Source of the DNA: Pyrocephalus nanus
Taxonomy: Eukaryota > Chordata > Aves > Passeriformes > Tyrannidae
Assembly: GCA_038380795.1 (NCBI GenBank)
Contig: CM076270.1
Location: 18,058,001 to 18,122,000, forward strand
Direction of reading: 5' to 3'
Length of the DNA: 64,000 nt
The notes beneath the pieces were generated by a model. The model was not told the DNA's origin, did no database searches, and saw only the letters and a list, made by a program, of their open reading frames with translations. The number at the start of each line of letters is the position of its first letter. The first letter of the stretch is position 1. Below, piece by piece: positions 13,343 to 25,700 of this stretch. Both the position numbers and the translations under genes were made by a program.

Positions 13343-13434
13343 TCGAGCTCCCCCTTGTGCCACGCAACTAAATTACGAACAGAGTAACGGGGTTTGCCTT
13401 TACCGGCTCGGGTGTGGGGAATTCTGCACGAGTG
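13343..13434. other. CpG-retaining patch, possible conserved non-coding element
   Basis: Seven CpG dinucleotides occur in about 90 bp (ctcgag, cacgca, tacgaa, aacggg, accggc, ctcggg, cacgag), while the flanking kilobases are CpG-poor. Methylated neutral DNA loses CpG, so a local excess can mark constrained or unmethylated sequence. No coding frame or known motif explains it. Confidence 0.35.
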
Positions 13435-15282
13435 GATCCAAGAATGCTGCTGGACAACAGGCAGCCCCTGCCCAGCACAGACCCCTCACGGGTGGTTAAT
13501 CCCATCTGTATCAATGCAGCGGAGCACCTGACTGGAGAAAAAGACTAAAGGTATGTAAGAACAAGGGGTTTGTACTTGTGCTCAGCTCACAGGAAAGTAT
13601 TAATACTTCTTAATGTTGCTGACACATCAAAATGCAGCTGCAGCTTAATGAATGTAATAAATGTTACATGCAAAGAGTAGGATCCAGATGGATTGTCTTC
13701 ACAGATTCCCTCACTTTGACCAAAACACAGTTTGTGGTGTTTTTCAGGAATATTGCTTTGTCCCTGAATCCACACAACCTGAGGCGTGTAGTGCAATGTA
13801 AAAATGGTCTCTGAAAAGCCAGGTGTCACCTCCAGCCTCAGCCTGATGCTTTGAAGGCAAAGAACACCACAGGCAATAACAACAAATTAGATTGCCTCGA
13901 GGACAGTGTTTGAGGCCAGCCATTCTAACCCCTCACTCCAGATTTATTCTTTTATTCTAAAGTAATAGCTCATCTATAAACTGATAAGGAAAATACAGTT
14001 TGGTTACATTAGTTCCACCACACTGTGGGTAACTAATGCTGACACCTGAGCACTCTGAGAATGACAATCATCAATTTCAATCCTAGCAAAGTGTTTCCTC
14101 AAGCCAAGCTCCCTGTTTGAAGTAGAAATATTATTCTCATAAGGAAAATCTGTGGCTGTTAACTGAGTTTGGCTTATAAACCACATACAAATAGAACCCT
14201 CCTAAAAGTGACACTGCTTAAAAACCAAACTAATGCACATATAAAATACATCTTAAAGCGTATATTAAGAACTTTCCTCGCACCAGAGATGATATCAAGC
14301 TGAAATGCTGCTCTCCTTAAAACCAAATAGGAATTAGATTTGATGAGAGCAGGACAGGACCAGGCTGCTGAAGACTCTTTAGAGTATTTTAATAGCTGTT
14401 ATTTACATTAGTATTTGAGGATGTGGGTTAGAAGACACTGCCTGGCAGGTACTTTGCCATGCTTTGTAAAGTTTAAAAAAATAAGATATTTTGAAATATT
14501 TAGAATTTGCATTTATATTGAAATATGAAAGAATATGTGTTTCTTAAAAGTCTGTGGTCTGACTGATGTTTTCCTGGGCCTTCAAGCACAGCTCTGCACG
14601 GGGCTGCTGTAAACCTGCTCCTCCTGGGACTGATGGTTGATGTCCACTCTCCTGCTCTGGTCTCTGGAGCAAGGGCTCCCAGCATAAAGGCAAGAAGTTG
14701 ACACATGAGGTCTGTGAATGTGTGGACCGTAAGAGCAGGGTGTGTTTTTTAATCCTTCACCCCCCACAGGTTCTGCCAGCCCAGGAAGGCTCTGGTTGCT
14801 GGTGTTGCTGACTGGGAACCTCAGAAACAAGCCCCAGCTGGGAGCTGTTCCTGCAAGGCTGATGTGAACACACCACTGATGTCTACAGAGAAAACAGATC
14901 TCGTGGTACTCTGCACAGCGTAACTCCTCAGTCAGAGGTGTCTGCTCTGTGGGAATTTATCAGATTAGAAACACACCTGAAGTGACAAATTCTGGCTTGC
15001 CAGCAGATAGATATGTGTAAAATAAAAGCTGGACACCAATTGCTGGCAACACCTGACTCCTGAATAGACGTGAGACAGGTGCAATGCAAACAAAGCCCAT
15101 TTTCTTTCACAGCAGATAAACCAACATGAGGAAAATCTGCTCCTTTAGGGCAGTGCTTGTGTTTATAAAAAAGTCTGCATATTTTTATCAGTCACACACC
15201 TCTTCCAGAATTTTCTACAGCATGCTAAACAAATAGACAATTCACAAAATATGAGTAGCCTTCAAATATCCTCCTAGGTTTT

Positions 15283-15336
15283 TGAGTGGGGTGGGTTGTT
15301 TTGTTTGGGTTTTGAGTTTGTTTGTTTTGTTGTAAT
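15283..15336. repeat. GT-rich low-complexity stretch
   Basis: The plus strand is almost free of A and C here (ttgagtggggtgggttgttt and then alternating g/t runs to gttttgttg). Simple sequence of no evident function, with strong strand asymmetry. Confidence 0.85.
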
Positions 15337-15479
15337 ACCGTCTCTAATTTTCCCATAATTTTCTATGGTAATGATTTTGTATTTTTTTCCCAGACATGGG
15401 TACTGATTTGAACTGGGCTGAATGCAGCGCCCCATGCAATGAGCACAAATTAGGCAGAATCATCAGATGAGGACTCCTC

Positions 15480-15880
15480 ACTTCCAATTTAGGGTTTATT
15501 TTTCTGATCTTCCAGGCAGTCTTAATCCAGTGGATATGGGCAATGCTGATTTAATAATCACACATGGTTTTACTCAGAATGTTACCTGGCACTCTGTCAA
15601 ATGCCTTAGAGAAATCTGAGTGTATTAACAGAGTTAACTTTATCAAACTTCTGTGAATGTTGAGAAAAATCCAGCATCGAGATTGTCTGATAAGATCCTC
15701 AGCTCATAAATCAATATTCCCTGGAATTACATCACCACCTTTAGGTTCTTTACTATTTAGGTCCCCTGTGACCCTTCATCACTGCAATTATCAAACTAAC
15801 TGGTCATCGCTTGCCTGAGCCATCCCATTCCCTGATTCTGGAACAGTGATACATCCTGAGCTTTTACTCCCAAGTTTTCC
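15480..15880 (-). pseudogene. Decayed CR1-type reverse transcriptase fragment
   Basis: On the minus strand, 15584-15630 translates as LLIHSDFSKAFDRVPG. This matches the palm motif of CR1/L2-type non-LTR reverse transcriptases, whose usual form is DFSKAFDTVPH. It is followed by NILSK, where CR1 has an equivalent 'ILISKL' stretch, and then by an in-frame stop. On the plus strand, 15690-15800 keeps other landmarks of the reversed CR1 reverse transcriptase, for example tcaaactaactggtcatcg. The catalytic region is interrupted by stops and indels and cannot be functional. Boundaries are approximate. Confidence 0.65.
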
Positions 15881-18800
15881 AAGCAGTCCTTGAGCAGTAA
15901 ATCCATTTCTGTGTCTTTACAGACAGACATTTGTCCACGTGGGCGGTGCCACTGCTGCCACAGTGTCCATGGACAGACACCAGCAGCTGGTCAGACCTTA
16001 TCTGACCTGCAACCATTACAGGTGTATTTGTACTTCAAGCCTAAACTGTGCACAGATTGTGCCTGTGGTGACACATTCCATGGGAGAGAAACAAAGCAAC
16101 AGAGCCAAACCAAGCACTGTCCTCGGCAGCCAAAGGCTGCCCTGTACTCACAGGAACTGGGTACCCTTCCATTCTCCTTTTCCACCCTCAGCAAATCCAA
16201 GCAACTTCTGTTATGACCATATCTACTGCAAAGGAAACTGCTGTTTCCCTTTGTCTTGTAAAACAAATTTACTGCTTTTTTTTTTTTTAATAATTTGATT
16301 TTAGCCTAACTCTGCTGTTTTAAAAACCCCAATGGCAAGACTTGCATTGGTATCAAGAGGGTTCCTGCTTAAACCAGATTGATGTTTCCATTCTCCCTGC
16401 TCCTTTCTCTGGGATGGATGCACTCGATCCTCTGGTCCTTACTGAGGAACTACCACCTGAAATATGAATGTTTCTTTGCTCCCACACCCCATTTCCAGTA
16501 AGGATCAGGACAACTTAACCCCCAATTCCTGAGCGTGACCGTTCCTTGGGTGACGTGCTCAGCCCTGGAAGTAAAGACACTGCAAAAACAGTCAGATGAT
16601 GTCCCTGCAGCTGCAGGAGTCAAGACATTTGATAAATGTGCAGGTTTAAATATTTAAGTATAACCAGCATACTCCTCTCTCCTCTTGCTCCCTTAACCTT
16701 CCTAAGAAAGAATGTATGAGCTCCCTTCTACAGGTGCCACTGCTCTTCCCACTGCTCATCCTACCATTCACAGCCAGAGGGTATCAATCACTATTTATAG
16801 TCACAAAAGAGCAGGAGGATATATCTTGAAAATAAAGATTTTTTTAATGTATTGTTTTAAATAATTCTTTTCATTCCTCATTTTCCATAGCAAAGTAGAG
16901 AAGGAAAAGAAAAAAAGAAAATAGAAATAAAAGTGCTTGCAAAGCCAGAGAAAAATAAAATTGCATAAAATTATTTAAGTTTTCTGTCTTCTCTCTCATT
17001 CAATGGTAAATGAAAAACAAACCCCAAAAACCTCCTCATGAAAAACTCCAGACTGGGGTGGTTTTTTTGTTATTATTGTTGTTGATTGAGCTTGCATATC
17101 TGTGAATTCAAAAGAGCTACCATTCTGGGAGCATGTTTATCTCTTCTGTTGAAAATGTGTGTTTAAAACATTTAGGAGGTTTTTTTAATTAAAAAAAAAG
17201 GAAAAACATTATCAAGTGCCCCCCACTTTCTAAGTAGAGCACAGCAAAAAGCTGACCATTAGACGGCCTGGGCACACAGACTGAAATTAAACTTCAGCTC
17301 GAGAGTGTGTGTTTCTGGGAGATAAACATGCAGTGAGTTATAAAATATCAAAGTTAATCTATTGTTATCTCTCTTTTATTCTGTCAGCTCTTTGGATTAG
17401 ACTACACAGCTTCACTACCATGCACTAGGAATACAGCAGATAGAAAAATCTCTTTTATTATTCTTACTTTTAAAGAATACATTTTTCAAAGCCTGATTAT
17501 AAATCCTCGGCTGGCAGGAATAACTACCACAAGTATTGTGTAAGAAATATATTCTCAGCACAATGCAAAAGGCTTTCATGGTGGATTTGGGGAAAGTAAT
17601 GAAAATTATCATTAAACCTCAAAGTGGGCAGATACTGTACCTTTCCACACTAAGTCTAATAGCTTACCTTCCCATTTGCATACTATCCCTCATTTGATAT
17701 TTTTAGTTACAGAGCAGGTGCTTTTGGACATTTTTAATGCATCTACACATTTCTGCCTTTCATCGCACTGTATTTCTTTAAGTCTGAAATGGAAAATGGC
17801 ACCAACCCTACATCAAATCACTACCTGTGGCATCAACAGTGACTGGGTCACCTTTCTGTACCGTGACACGAGTTTCAACTGCAACTATGGTACAGCTGTC
17901 CCAAAACAGCGAACCCCATCCCAGCTGTGCAAGTGAAACAGTGCAGGTGGCAACCTGCCTGCACCCACCCAGCACAAGGGATGCTCCCACTCAGACACCT
18001 CTTCCCACCAAACTCTGTTGTTACCAGCCAAGGCCACACTGCACCCTGGCAGACAGGGCTGGCAGCCTTCAGTGACTCGGCAGGGCGATGAGTGACCCCC
18101 CCAGCTCAGTGAAACGGGCACAGACATCTCCCAGCAAAGCAGCTCTGGCTGCCTGCACACACCAGGCTGCTCGGTGAGGGGGCAGGGTGGGGTGTCTCAG
18201 GGTGTGCCACTCTGTGCTGTGTGTCCTGCTCTCCAGCAGGCAATGCTAAAGCCAGAAATGACATGAACTGCCCCAAAAGTTACAGAAACAGTGGATAAAA
18301 AGGACAGAGTCCACTAGGAAATTGATACTAAATGGAATTTTTTACTTTCACTTATTCATTTTCTTCTGCCTTCTCTCCTATTGTTCTTGGCCCTTTTATG
18401 AGCTCCTCTGGACTGTTACTTTTTGTGGTATCTGCTGATAATTGCAGGCAGTGATTAAGTGGAGTGCTGCTAGCAACTGGTCTGCTGGTGCAATAATGCA
18501 ATCTCACATATGGACGAACCCTAAAAAGCAATCTATCAAAAGAAGAATAAGCCTCCCCTTTGTCCCAGGGGCAGAGACAAGGTTTTATTAAAAAAGGAGG
18601 AGGGGGTTATGGGTGAATGTCTTTGTTGAGAATTTTTACAATTATATTTCAGTTTTCTTCTCAACACTGAATTGCCACTTGCTCCCATATCTCCTGGCAG
18701 TGTAAAACAACAAAATGCAAACAGGCCACTTTTAATACAGAAGGCAGATCAAATAAAGAACGATCCTTAGGCTGTAACCTATGCAACAATCACTAAACAA

Positions 18801-19317
18801 TTTCAGGCTATTCTAAAAGGAGCTTTTCCACTGAAGAAATTTCCATTGAACTCTCAAGCATACCCCTCAATTTTGCTTAACTCATTAATTTAGCAGGAAA
18901 CCACCATACCAAATGCCCCACAGTAACATCATTAAATTCCCTGGATCTTGGACATGTATTCTGCATGTAGTATATTATATCCAGTGTATTAAATGCTCTC
19001 TTAGCGACTAAACAAACACTCTCACCTAAATGAGCTCACTCAGATTCTTAATAACAGACAGCAAACCCCACATACCCATGGGAGAATCTAATTCACAACC
19101 AACCAGTGCATCTCTGACCTCTCATCCCTTATGAGGGATCTTCAAAAACAGTTCTAAAATACAAGCCTTGGAACTAAAATTCATAACTCTGCTGGACATT
19201 AAAAAAAACCCAATAAATCAGACTCAATTTATATATAGTGGTTCCAAGGCATGTTATATTTCCCCATCTCACAGCCAGCCCCTTCATGAGCTGCAGACAA
19301 CAAACGACCTGTCTCCT

Positions 19318-19341
19318 CTTTTTTCTCTCTCTCTCTCTCTG
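19318..19341. repeat. (CT)n microsatellite
   Basis: About eight uninterrupted CT dinucleotides follow a short T run. It is directly followed by gccag, so it also resembles a polypyrimidine tract and splice acceptor, but no convincing exon follows. Confidence 0.85.
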
Positions 19342-20235
19342 CCAGGATAAGTCCCCATGGGTAACAACCCCCTCCTTCACCTGCCCCCCTCTCATAGCTA
19401 CAACCTTTCTCCCAGCAGTTCAGCTGATTTACATAACACAGCCATTGTGGATGACATTTTGGACCTTTGCTCTGTTGCAGACAGTTCCCCAGGAGCAGCA
19501 GGCATTGCCCATCAAATTAGTCCATATAATAATGCCTTTATCCCGGCATGGTAAATGGAGCCATCTCACAGTGTGTTCCTTTGTTTCCTTCTCCTCAGTT
19601 ACTGACGTGTGCAGTCCCTTTCTAATGAGCTCTGGGCTCCAAGCAGATAAAACACAGCCTTGTCTCCACTGGGTCTCAAAGCCAGATGCAACAAAAGCAA
19701 ATGAGAATGACCACGAGGGAGCTCAGTTTGAGACACATTCCTACTGAAGTCAGCAAGTAGCATTCTGGTTGCCATTTTAAATTTGACTGCACCTGCTCTC
19801 TGTGACCCAGAACAGCTTTGGCCACTTCCAGGGTTACCTCCTGGAATGAGCCAGTTGACCTCTCATCCAACTTTATTTTCCTGAAAAATCACTTCTCCAT
19901 TTCCTTTCTGGTCCACACTGCCCTTGTGCAGACTGGCAGATCAGGACAGCTCTGCACCAGGAACACCTGCAGCATCTGCCCTTCCAGACTGTATCAGTAA
20001 TCACCAGCAAAGAACAGAACTGCCCAAAAGAACTTCCTCTGATTGCTCATAACATCTTCATTAATTACAGTCCCAGATTGCTTTTTTAATTTACATGATT
20101 AGCCACCATCCTTACAGATCCTGTCCAGCCACACATTTCAACACACAGTCTCACTACCTGGGCATAATGCAACTGAGTAACACAGATTACTGATAATGTC
20201 AGGGAACTGCAATGGGTCACAGCCTAAAAACTTAC

Positions 20236-20380
20236 ATTGCTTTGACTTCTCCCTCTGCCACCTGAAATTCTACTGAAATCACCAGCTGAGGACAACAGAT
20301 CTGCAGGTGCCCCTTCTAAAGGTATGCTCCTTTTAAATGGAGAGACTTGGTGGGACATCGATAATATTCCTTCCTGAAAT
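20236..20380 (-). CDS. Candidate internal coding exon (48 codons), gene not recognised
   Basis: On the minus strand an acceptor with a pyrimidine-rich approach (tttcatcttgtgattgcag) precedes 145 nt ending AGCAAT|gtaagttt, a strong donor. The frame starts with one base completing a codon (phase 2) and ends on a codon boundary (phase 0). It encodes 48 residues, beginning FQEGILSMSHQVSPF and ending SRISGGRGRSQSN. The Ser, Gly and Arg content suggests a disordered linker. The split codon AG|A formed with the candidate exon at 52093-52227 would encode Arg and keep the frame open. No domain or known family is recognised. A chance ORF flanked by good splice-like sites remains a real alternative. Confidence 0.25.
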
Positions 20381-21682
20381 CTGCAATCACAAGATGAAAT
20401 GTAAATAATCTTGGGAATTTGAACCACATGTCTGTGTAAGGAAGTTGAGAATACAAACCCAGTCAAAGGGTTGCTAACAGATGAGGAGGTTTTACTCCAT
20501 CATATCTTCCACTAGGAAAGGAAGAAAAAGGAAGAACCATGAAGGGGAAATGCTGTATTCCACTCCTCCTCTCCTCCTGGACTTGGAAAGTTAACAGAGA
20601 TATGTTCTAAGGCATGGAGAGCTTAAGGGAGTAACTCTTCTCTTGGCCCTACTGATATGACTGCAGTACTTGCACACCAGGGCATTCACAATTCACAAAA
20701 GGAAATCCAGAGAGCTGCCAAAGCCTCAGTGCCCAGGAGGGCCATCAGCCTCCGTGCCATTCAGGCAGCCAGGTGTGCCCAAGGATCCCAACTCCTGGGC
20801 TGCCTTCTCAGGCCAACTCCCATCTCATTTCCCACATGACTCTCCAATTCACACCCATTAGATTTCAAATGGGATTGAATTTCTCTTTTATTACACTTAC
20901 TTTCTGTTTGTCTCCTTTGCTGAGCCTATCAGCTCAAGATAGAATTTACTGCAGTTTAATGTTGTGTAACATCTGTTCAACTACAAATTAATCACTGTCA
21001 GATAGGAATAAAGATAATTAGTTTCCTAGAGTACACGTTTTTTTTTTCAGTTGGTAATTACCTACATAGGGACCTGCACCTTTCCCAGAGTCAGCATAAT
21101 CACAACATTGAAATGTCATTATTCAATCTCTGTCTGAAAAAATATTAGCCATCTTTATACCTCAGTGGCATGGAAAAGTGATGCAAAGATCTAAGTTTTT
21201 TTAAGCTGAGGAAGACAACTATTATATTTACTGTTAGGTAAAATAAAAAACTTATCACAATGCTCAAAGCAGCTAAATTACTGTGCTATCAGATTATATT
21301 ACATGAGAATGAGCCACTGCAGGCAGATCACCCTCAGGACACTTGAATTCTGCTTTCAGCTTCACAATGGCCATTCTATCAGGTTGCCCCTGTATTTCAA
21401 GCCACTTCTTACAGATTCAGATGACACTTACCCAACTTGCAGGCTTCTGAGCAGAGCCCTGCAACTTCTACACACAAAGTATAGAGCTTGCCACTGCCTG
21501 CCTTCTTGTTCACCACAAACAATTTAAAATTTGTTTGCAAACTGATTATTTACAGAGATGCCTGGTCAAAAAAATGAACATATATTTCTCTAAGGCTGTC
21601 CAAAGCAGAAACAATAAAACCCAGCAATATATGAACACAACTTCTTTTTTTTGTTATACAAGAAATGTGTTCTGGAAAAAAA

Positions 21683-21695
21683 GGGGGGGGGGGGG
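21683..21695. repeat. G13 homopolymer
   Basis: Thirteen consecutive G follow an A run (aaaaaaa) and precede accaacccaaaaaaaacccc. Homopolymer length is unlikely to be exact in the assembly. Confidence 0.95.
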
Positions 21696-22529
21696 ACCAA
21701 CCCAAAAAAAACCCCAAACACAATGCAAAAGAAACCTTCAAGTCCAAACAAATATATAACACATATCAAGTTTTCCCCATGAAACAAAAACTGCCAGCTG
21801 TGAATTTTTGTGTGAATCCAGTAAGTGGACTTCTCTCTGGCCATGGATTAAGAAAGCTGAGACAGAAATCCTCCCCCTTCCTGGAGTTGATAATCTAACA
21901 CCTTTGTACTTCAGACTGATATAAATGACCAAGGGGAAAGAATTTCTTCCACTGTCTCCGAGAGCAGAGAGGTCCAGCTCTGTCATGGCTCAGAGGCACA
22001 GCAGATCCCACAGGCCCTTGTGGGAGGAAGAAAAGCCTCATGTCTGTCTCAAAGCCCCTGCACGTGTCCAGAGAGGAGCAGGTACCTTCTGGAATCCTGT
22101 GATGGGATGGAATCTTTGCACAAGGGAAACATCACCCCATTTCCTTCTTCACTGCAAGCAAATGCAATATCCTTGATTGAGACTGAGGATGCATCTCAAG
22201 GAAGCTTATCAGCATTTAAACTATCAGTGCCTAAACTGCTGGCTTCAGTGGTGAATATAATTAGTAGGATGATATCCTGGTAATGCTTGGTTCACCTTGA
22301 ATGTACAAAAGTTCTATATTAATACTGGAGAGGGCAATGGAAAAAGGGGGGCATGGAAGGAATACCTCTTCCCAATGACACTGGTGAGGACTGAGGGCAC
22401 CTGCTAAAACAAATGACTAAGATGGAAAATGAAGCAGAACAAGCACATGACACTTCCCCTGACAGGAACACGTTGGAAATTCATGTTGATAAGTCCTTGA
22501 AAGCAAAGCTCGTGCACAAAATAACCTCA

Positions 22530-22757
22530 GGAGAGTTTTAGGCTGGATATCAGAGAAAGGTTCTTCCCCCAGAGGGTGGTTGGGCACTGGAACGGGCTCC
22601 CCAGGGTAGTGGTCAAAACACCAAGCCTGACAAAGTTCAAGGAGCATTTGGACAACGCTTTCAGGCACAGGTGGCTCTTTGGGGTGTCCTATGCAGGGCC
22701 AGTAGTTGGACTTTGATGATCCTAGTGGGTCCCTCCCAACTCAAAATAGTCTGATTC
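22530..22757 (+). mobile_element. CR1 LINE 3' end fragment
   Basis: The segment has the standard tail of avian CR1: ggctggatatcagagaaagg, then cactggaacgggctcccc, then the motif around gtccctcccaactc, ending in a gattcta-type terminal sequence. It is a 5'-truncated copy of about 230 bp in sense orientation, as most CR1 copies are. Its divergence from the consensus looks moderate. It has no coding capacity. The family is assigned from memory of the consensus. Confidence 0.9.
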
Positions 22758-25700
22758 TAAATGGAATGTAAAATTCAAAGTTAACACTAGAAAGTGCATC
22801 TTCTCATAACATGAGGCACTGTAATGGTTTTCATCCAGAAATGGTTTGAATATCCTCTCCTCTAACTGCCAGAAGGTGGTAGTATTTCAAAATATTAATA
22901 TTATTTATGAGGAAACACACTCCATGGTTTATGAATGTTGGCTGCCTGCCAGTGCTGTATTTATTGTACTCAGAAGAGTTACAACCCAGGCTCTGTGATA
23001 GGCCTTAATCTAGACCTGGGTATCAGAGGGACCAGAAAACACACTGCAGGGTCTTTCATTTCAGACTCTTTCAGGGAGAGAACATATTAATATCTGCTTG
23101 TCATTGGGGTAGTGTGACTCAGTATCAAACACCAATGACAACTTCTGGTATCTGCAAAAGAAATCGAGTCAAACATTCTCAGCCTGAGAACAGAGTCTCT
23201 ATAGGATCACTTGAGGCCAAGTCTTACCGAGGAAATGAACACCTCCTTACCAAGTCATTAAATCTTAGAGAGCTTTTTCTGCTACCTTCAGAAATGAATT
23301 CTCCAAGGAGGACAAAACAAGTTCTAGGATGGATCTGTAATTAAATAAGGCTGCCAAAGAACAAGCCTGGCTCACGTTAAAAGCTGATTCTTGGCATATG
23401 GTGTCTGAGTGTCTACTAAGGTAACCTAAACAAAAACCATTCCACAGAAGTGCTAGCAAGAGAATTCTGAGCATTCTTTTTGCTCATAAATGAAAAAATG
23501 CCTGCAAATCTTAGAACCAGGGTGAAATTGCCATAGCCATATAAATATTGTGCATGCTGCTTAGCCCACATGTGGTTAGACAAAGGAATTGGTTATAGCA
23601 GACAAAACCCAGGCGTCCTAACCAAGGAAATTAAATCCAGTGCATGTTTGAAGGACACCACAGGCAGAAAGGGCTCTCCTAGCAGATACCCAGGTACCTT
23701 CTGACCAGCTCTGCAGGTCCCCACTGGTGCTCTCAGGATGAGCTGAGGACAGGCAGCACATGGAAATGGTCTTTCTGAAAGCGTGACAAGATTCCACCTG
23801 CACAACTCATTGTGCAACCAGCTCATTGAACACATCACCACAGCACTGCTGCCAGACAACTTCTCAATAGGGAACAGAACACCAAATTTCCTTAAGTTAC
23901 TCCCGTTGGTTGAGATGGATGGGATGAAGGAGACGAATGAGGACAAGAGCTGTGCCCCCTCCCGGTCCCATCCAAGGAAAGCTTCTTCCCCTCCGGTTTG
24001 TCACAAGGAGAGCCCCAGCAAGGGCTGCAGGAGGCAGCATGGCCCAAAGTCACCGGCCACCACCTCCTCCTAGGCAGTGGAGAACAGTTGTGCACAGATC
24101 ATGGAGCCCTGAAGGTTTTTCCAGAGACCCAGGAGATATCTCCACTAAAAATCTTGTTCCTGTGTAGGTTTGTGGGGAGCAAGTAAGTTCCTTCATCATG
24201 AATCTGAGAAAAGCCCAGTGGCACTGTCCAGGTTTAACCCTCAAAACTAATTAGGCACACACCTAGAGGCTCTCAATTTACTGGTTATTTGCTACATGCT
24301 AGGACATATAACTTAGGTTTTGCATAGTTAATCTTTCTTGAAGACCTAATGATGCTCATTTAAATAACTCCATGTACCTACCTACTGGTAAAAGAAGTGG
24401 AAAACCAGTCACACCCCAGAACTGCACATATTTATGGTCAACAAAATATCCATGGATCTTGCAGCTTGATTTCATCCCTACATCTTTAAGAAACATATTT
24501 TGGCAGAAGGAGGCTTTAGTATTGAGGGGAAAAAAAGTTTTTACAATGGCACCCCAGGAACCAGAACAATAGTGCTGCCTTCATTGTGATGTGATCCGTG
24601 CAGCTCAAAAAGTCATCTGGAAAACCCAAGTGCTATTAACAGGGAAAATATCTTTTCTGGGGGAAAATAATTCCTCAGGGCGTGATACACAGAAAAATCA
24701 AACCACCAATCACATGAATCTTGATTACACTCACAGAATGGTGTGCTTCAAAACTGTTAGCTCAGCTCTGGTCAAAATCCAGTCAGAAGGAATGAGGCTG
24801 AAAAAGAAAAGGCTACGTGGGAGATCCCTGGTGAATCAAAAGCAGTCTCATTCCAGAAAGGAGGAAACAGCCCCCCTGGGTCTTGGCTTCGCCGACAATT
24901 ATGTGATGGGGTGTGCTTTAGGAACAGAACGTAATGACTCAAGAAGAAAGCTGGTTGTACACAGTGTAAAAGTTTGTCCCTTTAGGCATGAAAGAGTACC
25001 CTGCAATTCCTAGGAATTAGAAGCAAAAAGACAAAACAATGTAAAAATAGCAGGAGACAGGACAGCTTAGACAGTCTGCTACATAATTCAATCCAGCCCT
25101 GTCACCCAATGGAGTCCTTAAGAGAAAAATATTAAGCACAAGGGAACATTAGGTAGTAATTTAATTGAGTGTGCAAAAACCACCTTTCTGTTGAAACAGA
25201 ATTTCTAATGCTGAGCTAAACCCTGCCCTGCTTTTTAAACATACATAATAAAATTAACTCTGCTCTGTGGTGTTGAAGACAGCAAGATTTTAGCCTCCTT
25301 TTCTTGCACCATGAAGGATGCTACACCCAAAGGACAAAACTGTAAAAAGGACAAAAAAAAAAATCTCACAAATTTGCTAATGGCTGAAGTCAGAGCCCAA
25401 ATGCCACCTCTCCTACTTCCTCACAGAGAATATAAAGTGATAACATGTTCTGGACTGGACTTGGAACTGTCAGGCAATAAATCCACTGCAAATGCTGATT
25501 TCCCTGGAGTCTGCAGGACTGGTGAGAAACTGAAAGTCCCTCACCATCAGGAGTTTACTTTTTCCATAGAAAGGTCCTATAAAAAGCTATTTTTTAGATA
25601 ATGAGTTGCAAAGGGCTGTCAACCAAAAGTGATCTCTCATACATGCAAGTGGTCACATTGGGCAAAATTTTGTTTAGGCTATTTAATCAAAATCAAGGAA

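Larger units (their letters stand above)
10028..15479. other. Non-coding stretch, no gene recognised
   Basis: It contains low-complexity A/T and TG repeats, the candidate exon at 12398-12516 and the CpG patch at 13.34 kb. The rest is unassigned single-copy-looking DNA. The 154-codon minus frame near 11.3-11.7 kb runs through the TG repeat and is not protein-like. Confidence 0.55.
15881..22529. other. Non-coding stretch, no gene recognised
   Basis: It holds the (CT)n and G13 runs and the candidate exon at 20236-20380. The longest open frame in the whole window (169 codons, plus strand, 19238-19747) lies here. It spans the CT repeat and shows no conserved motif, so I treat it as chance. Confidence 0.55.

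Noticed and set aside
13417..13440. gaattc and ggatcc sites near gcacgag, resembling a cDNA-library adaptor
   Set aside because: The match to the classic adaptor is interrupted (tgcacgag instead of ggcacgag) and the flanks continue as ordinary genomic sequence, so vector contamination is not supported.
19238..19747. Longest open frame in the window (169 codons)
   Set aside because: It runs through a CT microsatellite, has no recognisable domain, no splice or start context and an uneven composition. A frame of this length is plausible by chance in 64 kb read in six frames.
21434..21469. Minus-strand 36-nt open segment between gtgtgtag and gtaagtg
   Set aside because: Very short, with a poor acceptor. 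Segments of this kind are expected by chance many times over.
22830..23100. Possible extension of the CR1 at 22.5 kb
   Set aside because: The terminal CR1 sequence ends near 22757 and the following sequence shows no CR1 landmarks.
24591..25013. 140-codon plus-strand frame, basic and polar
   Set aside because: Checked for retroviral or LINE motifs and found none. No acceptable splice context.
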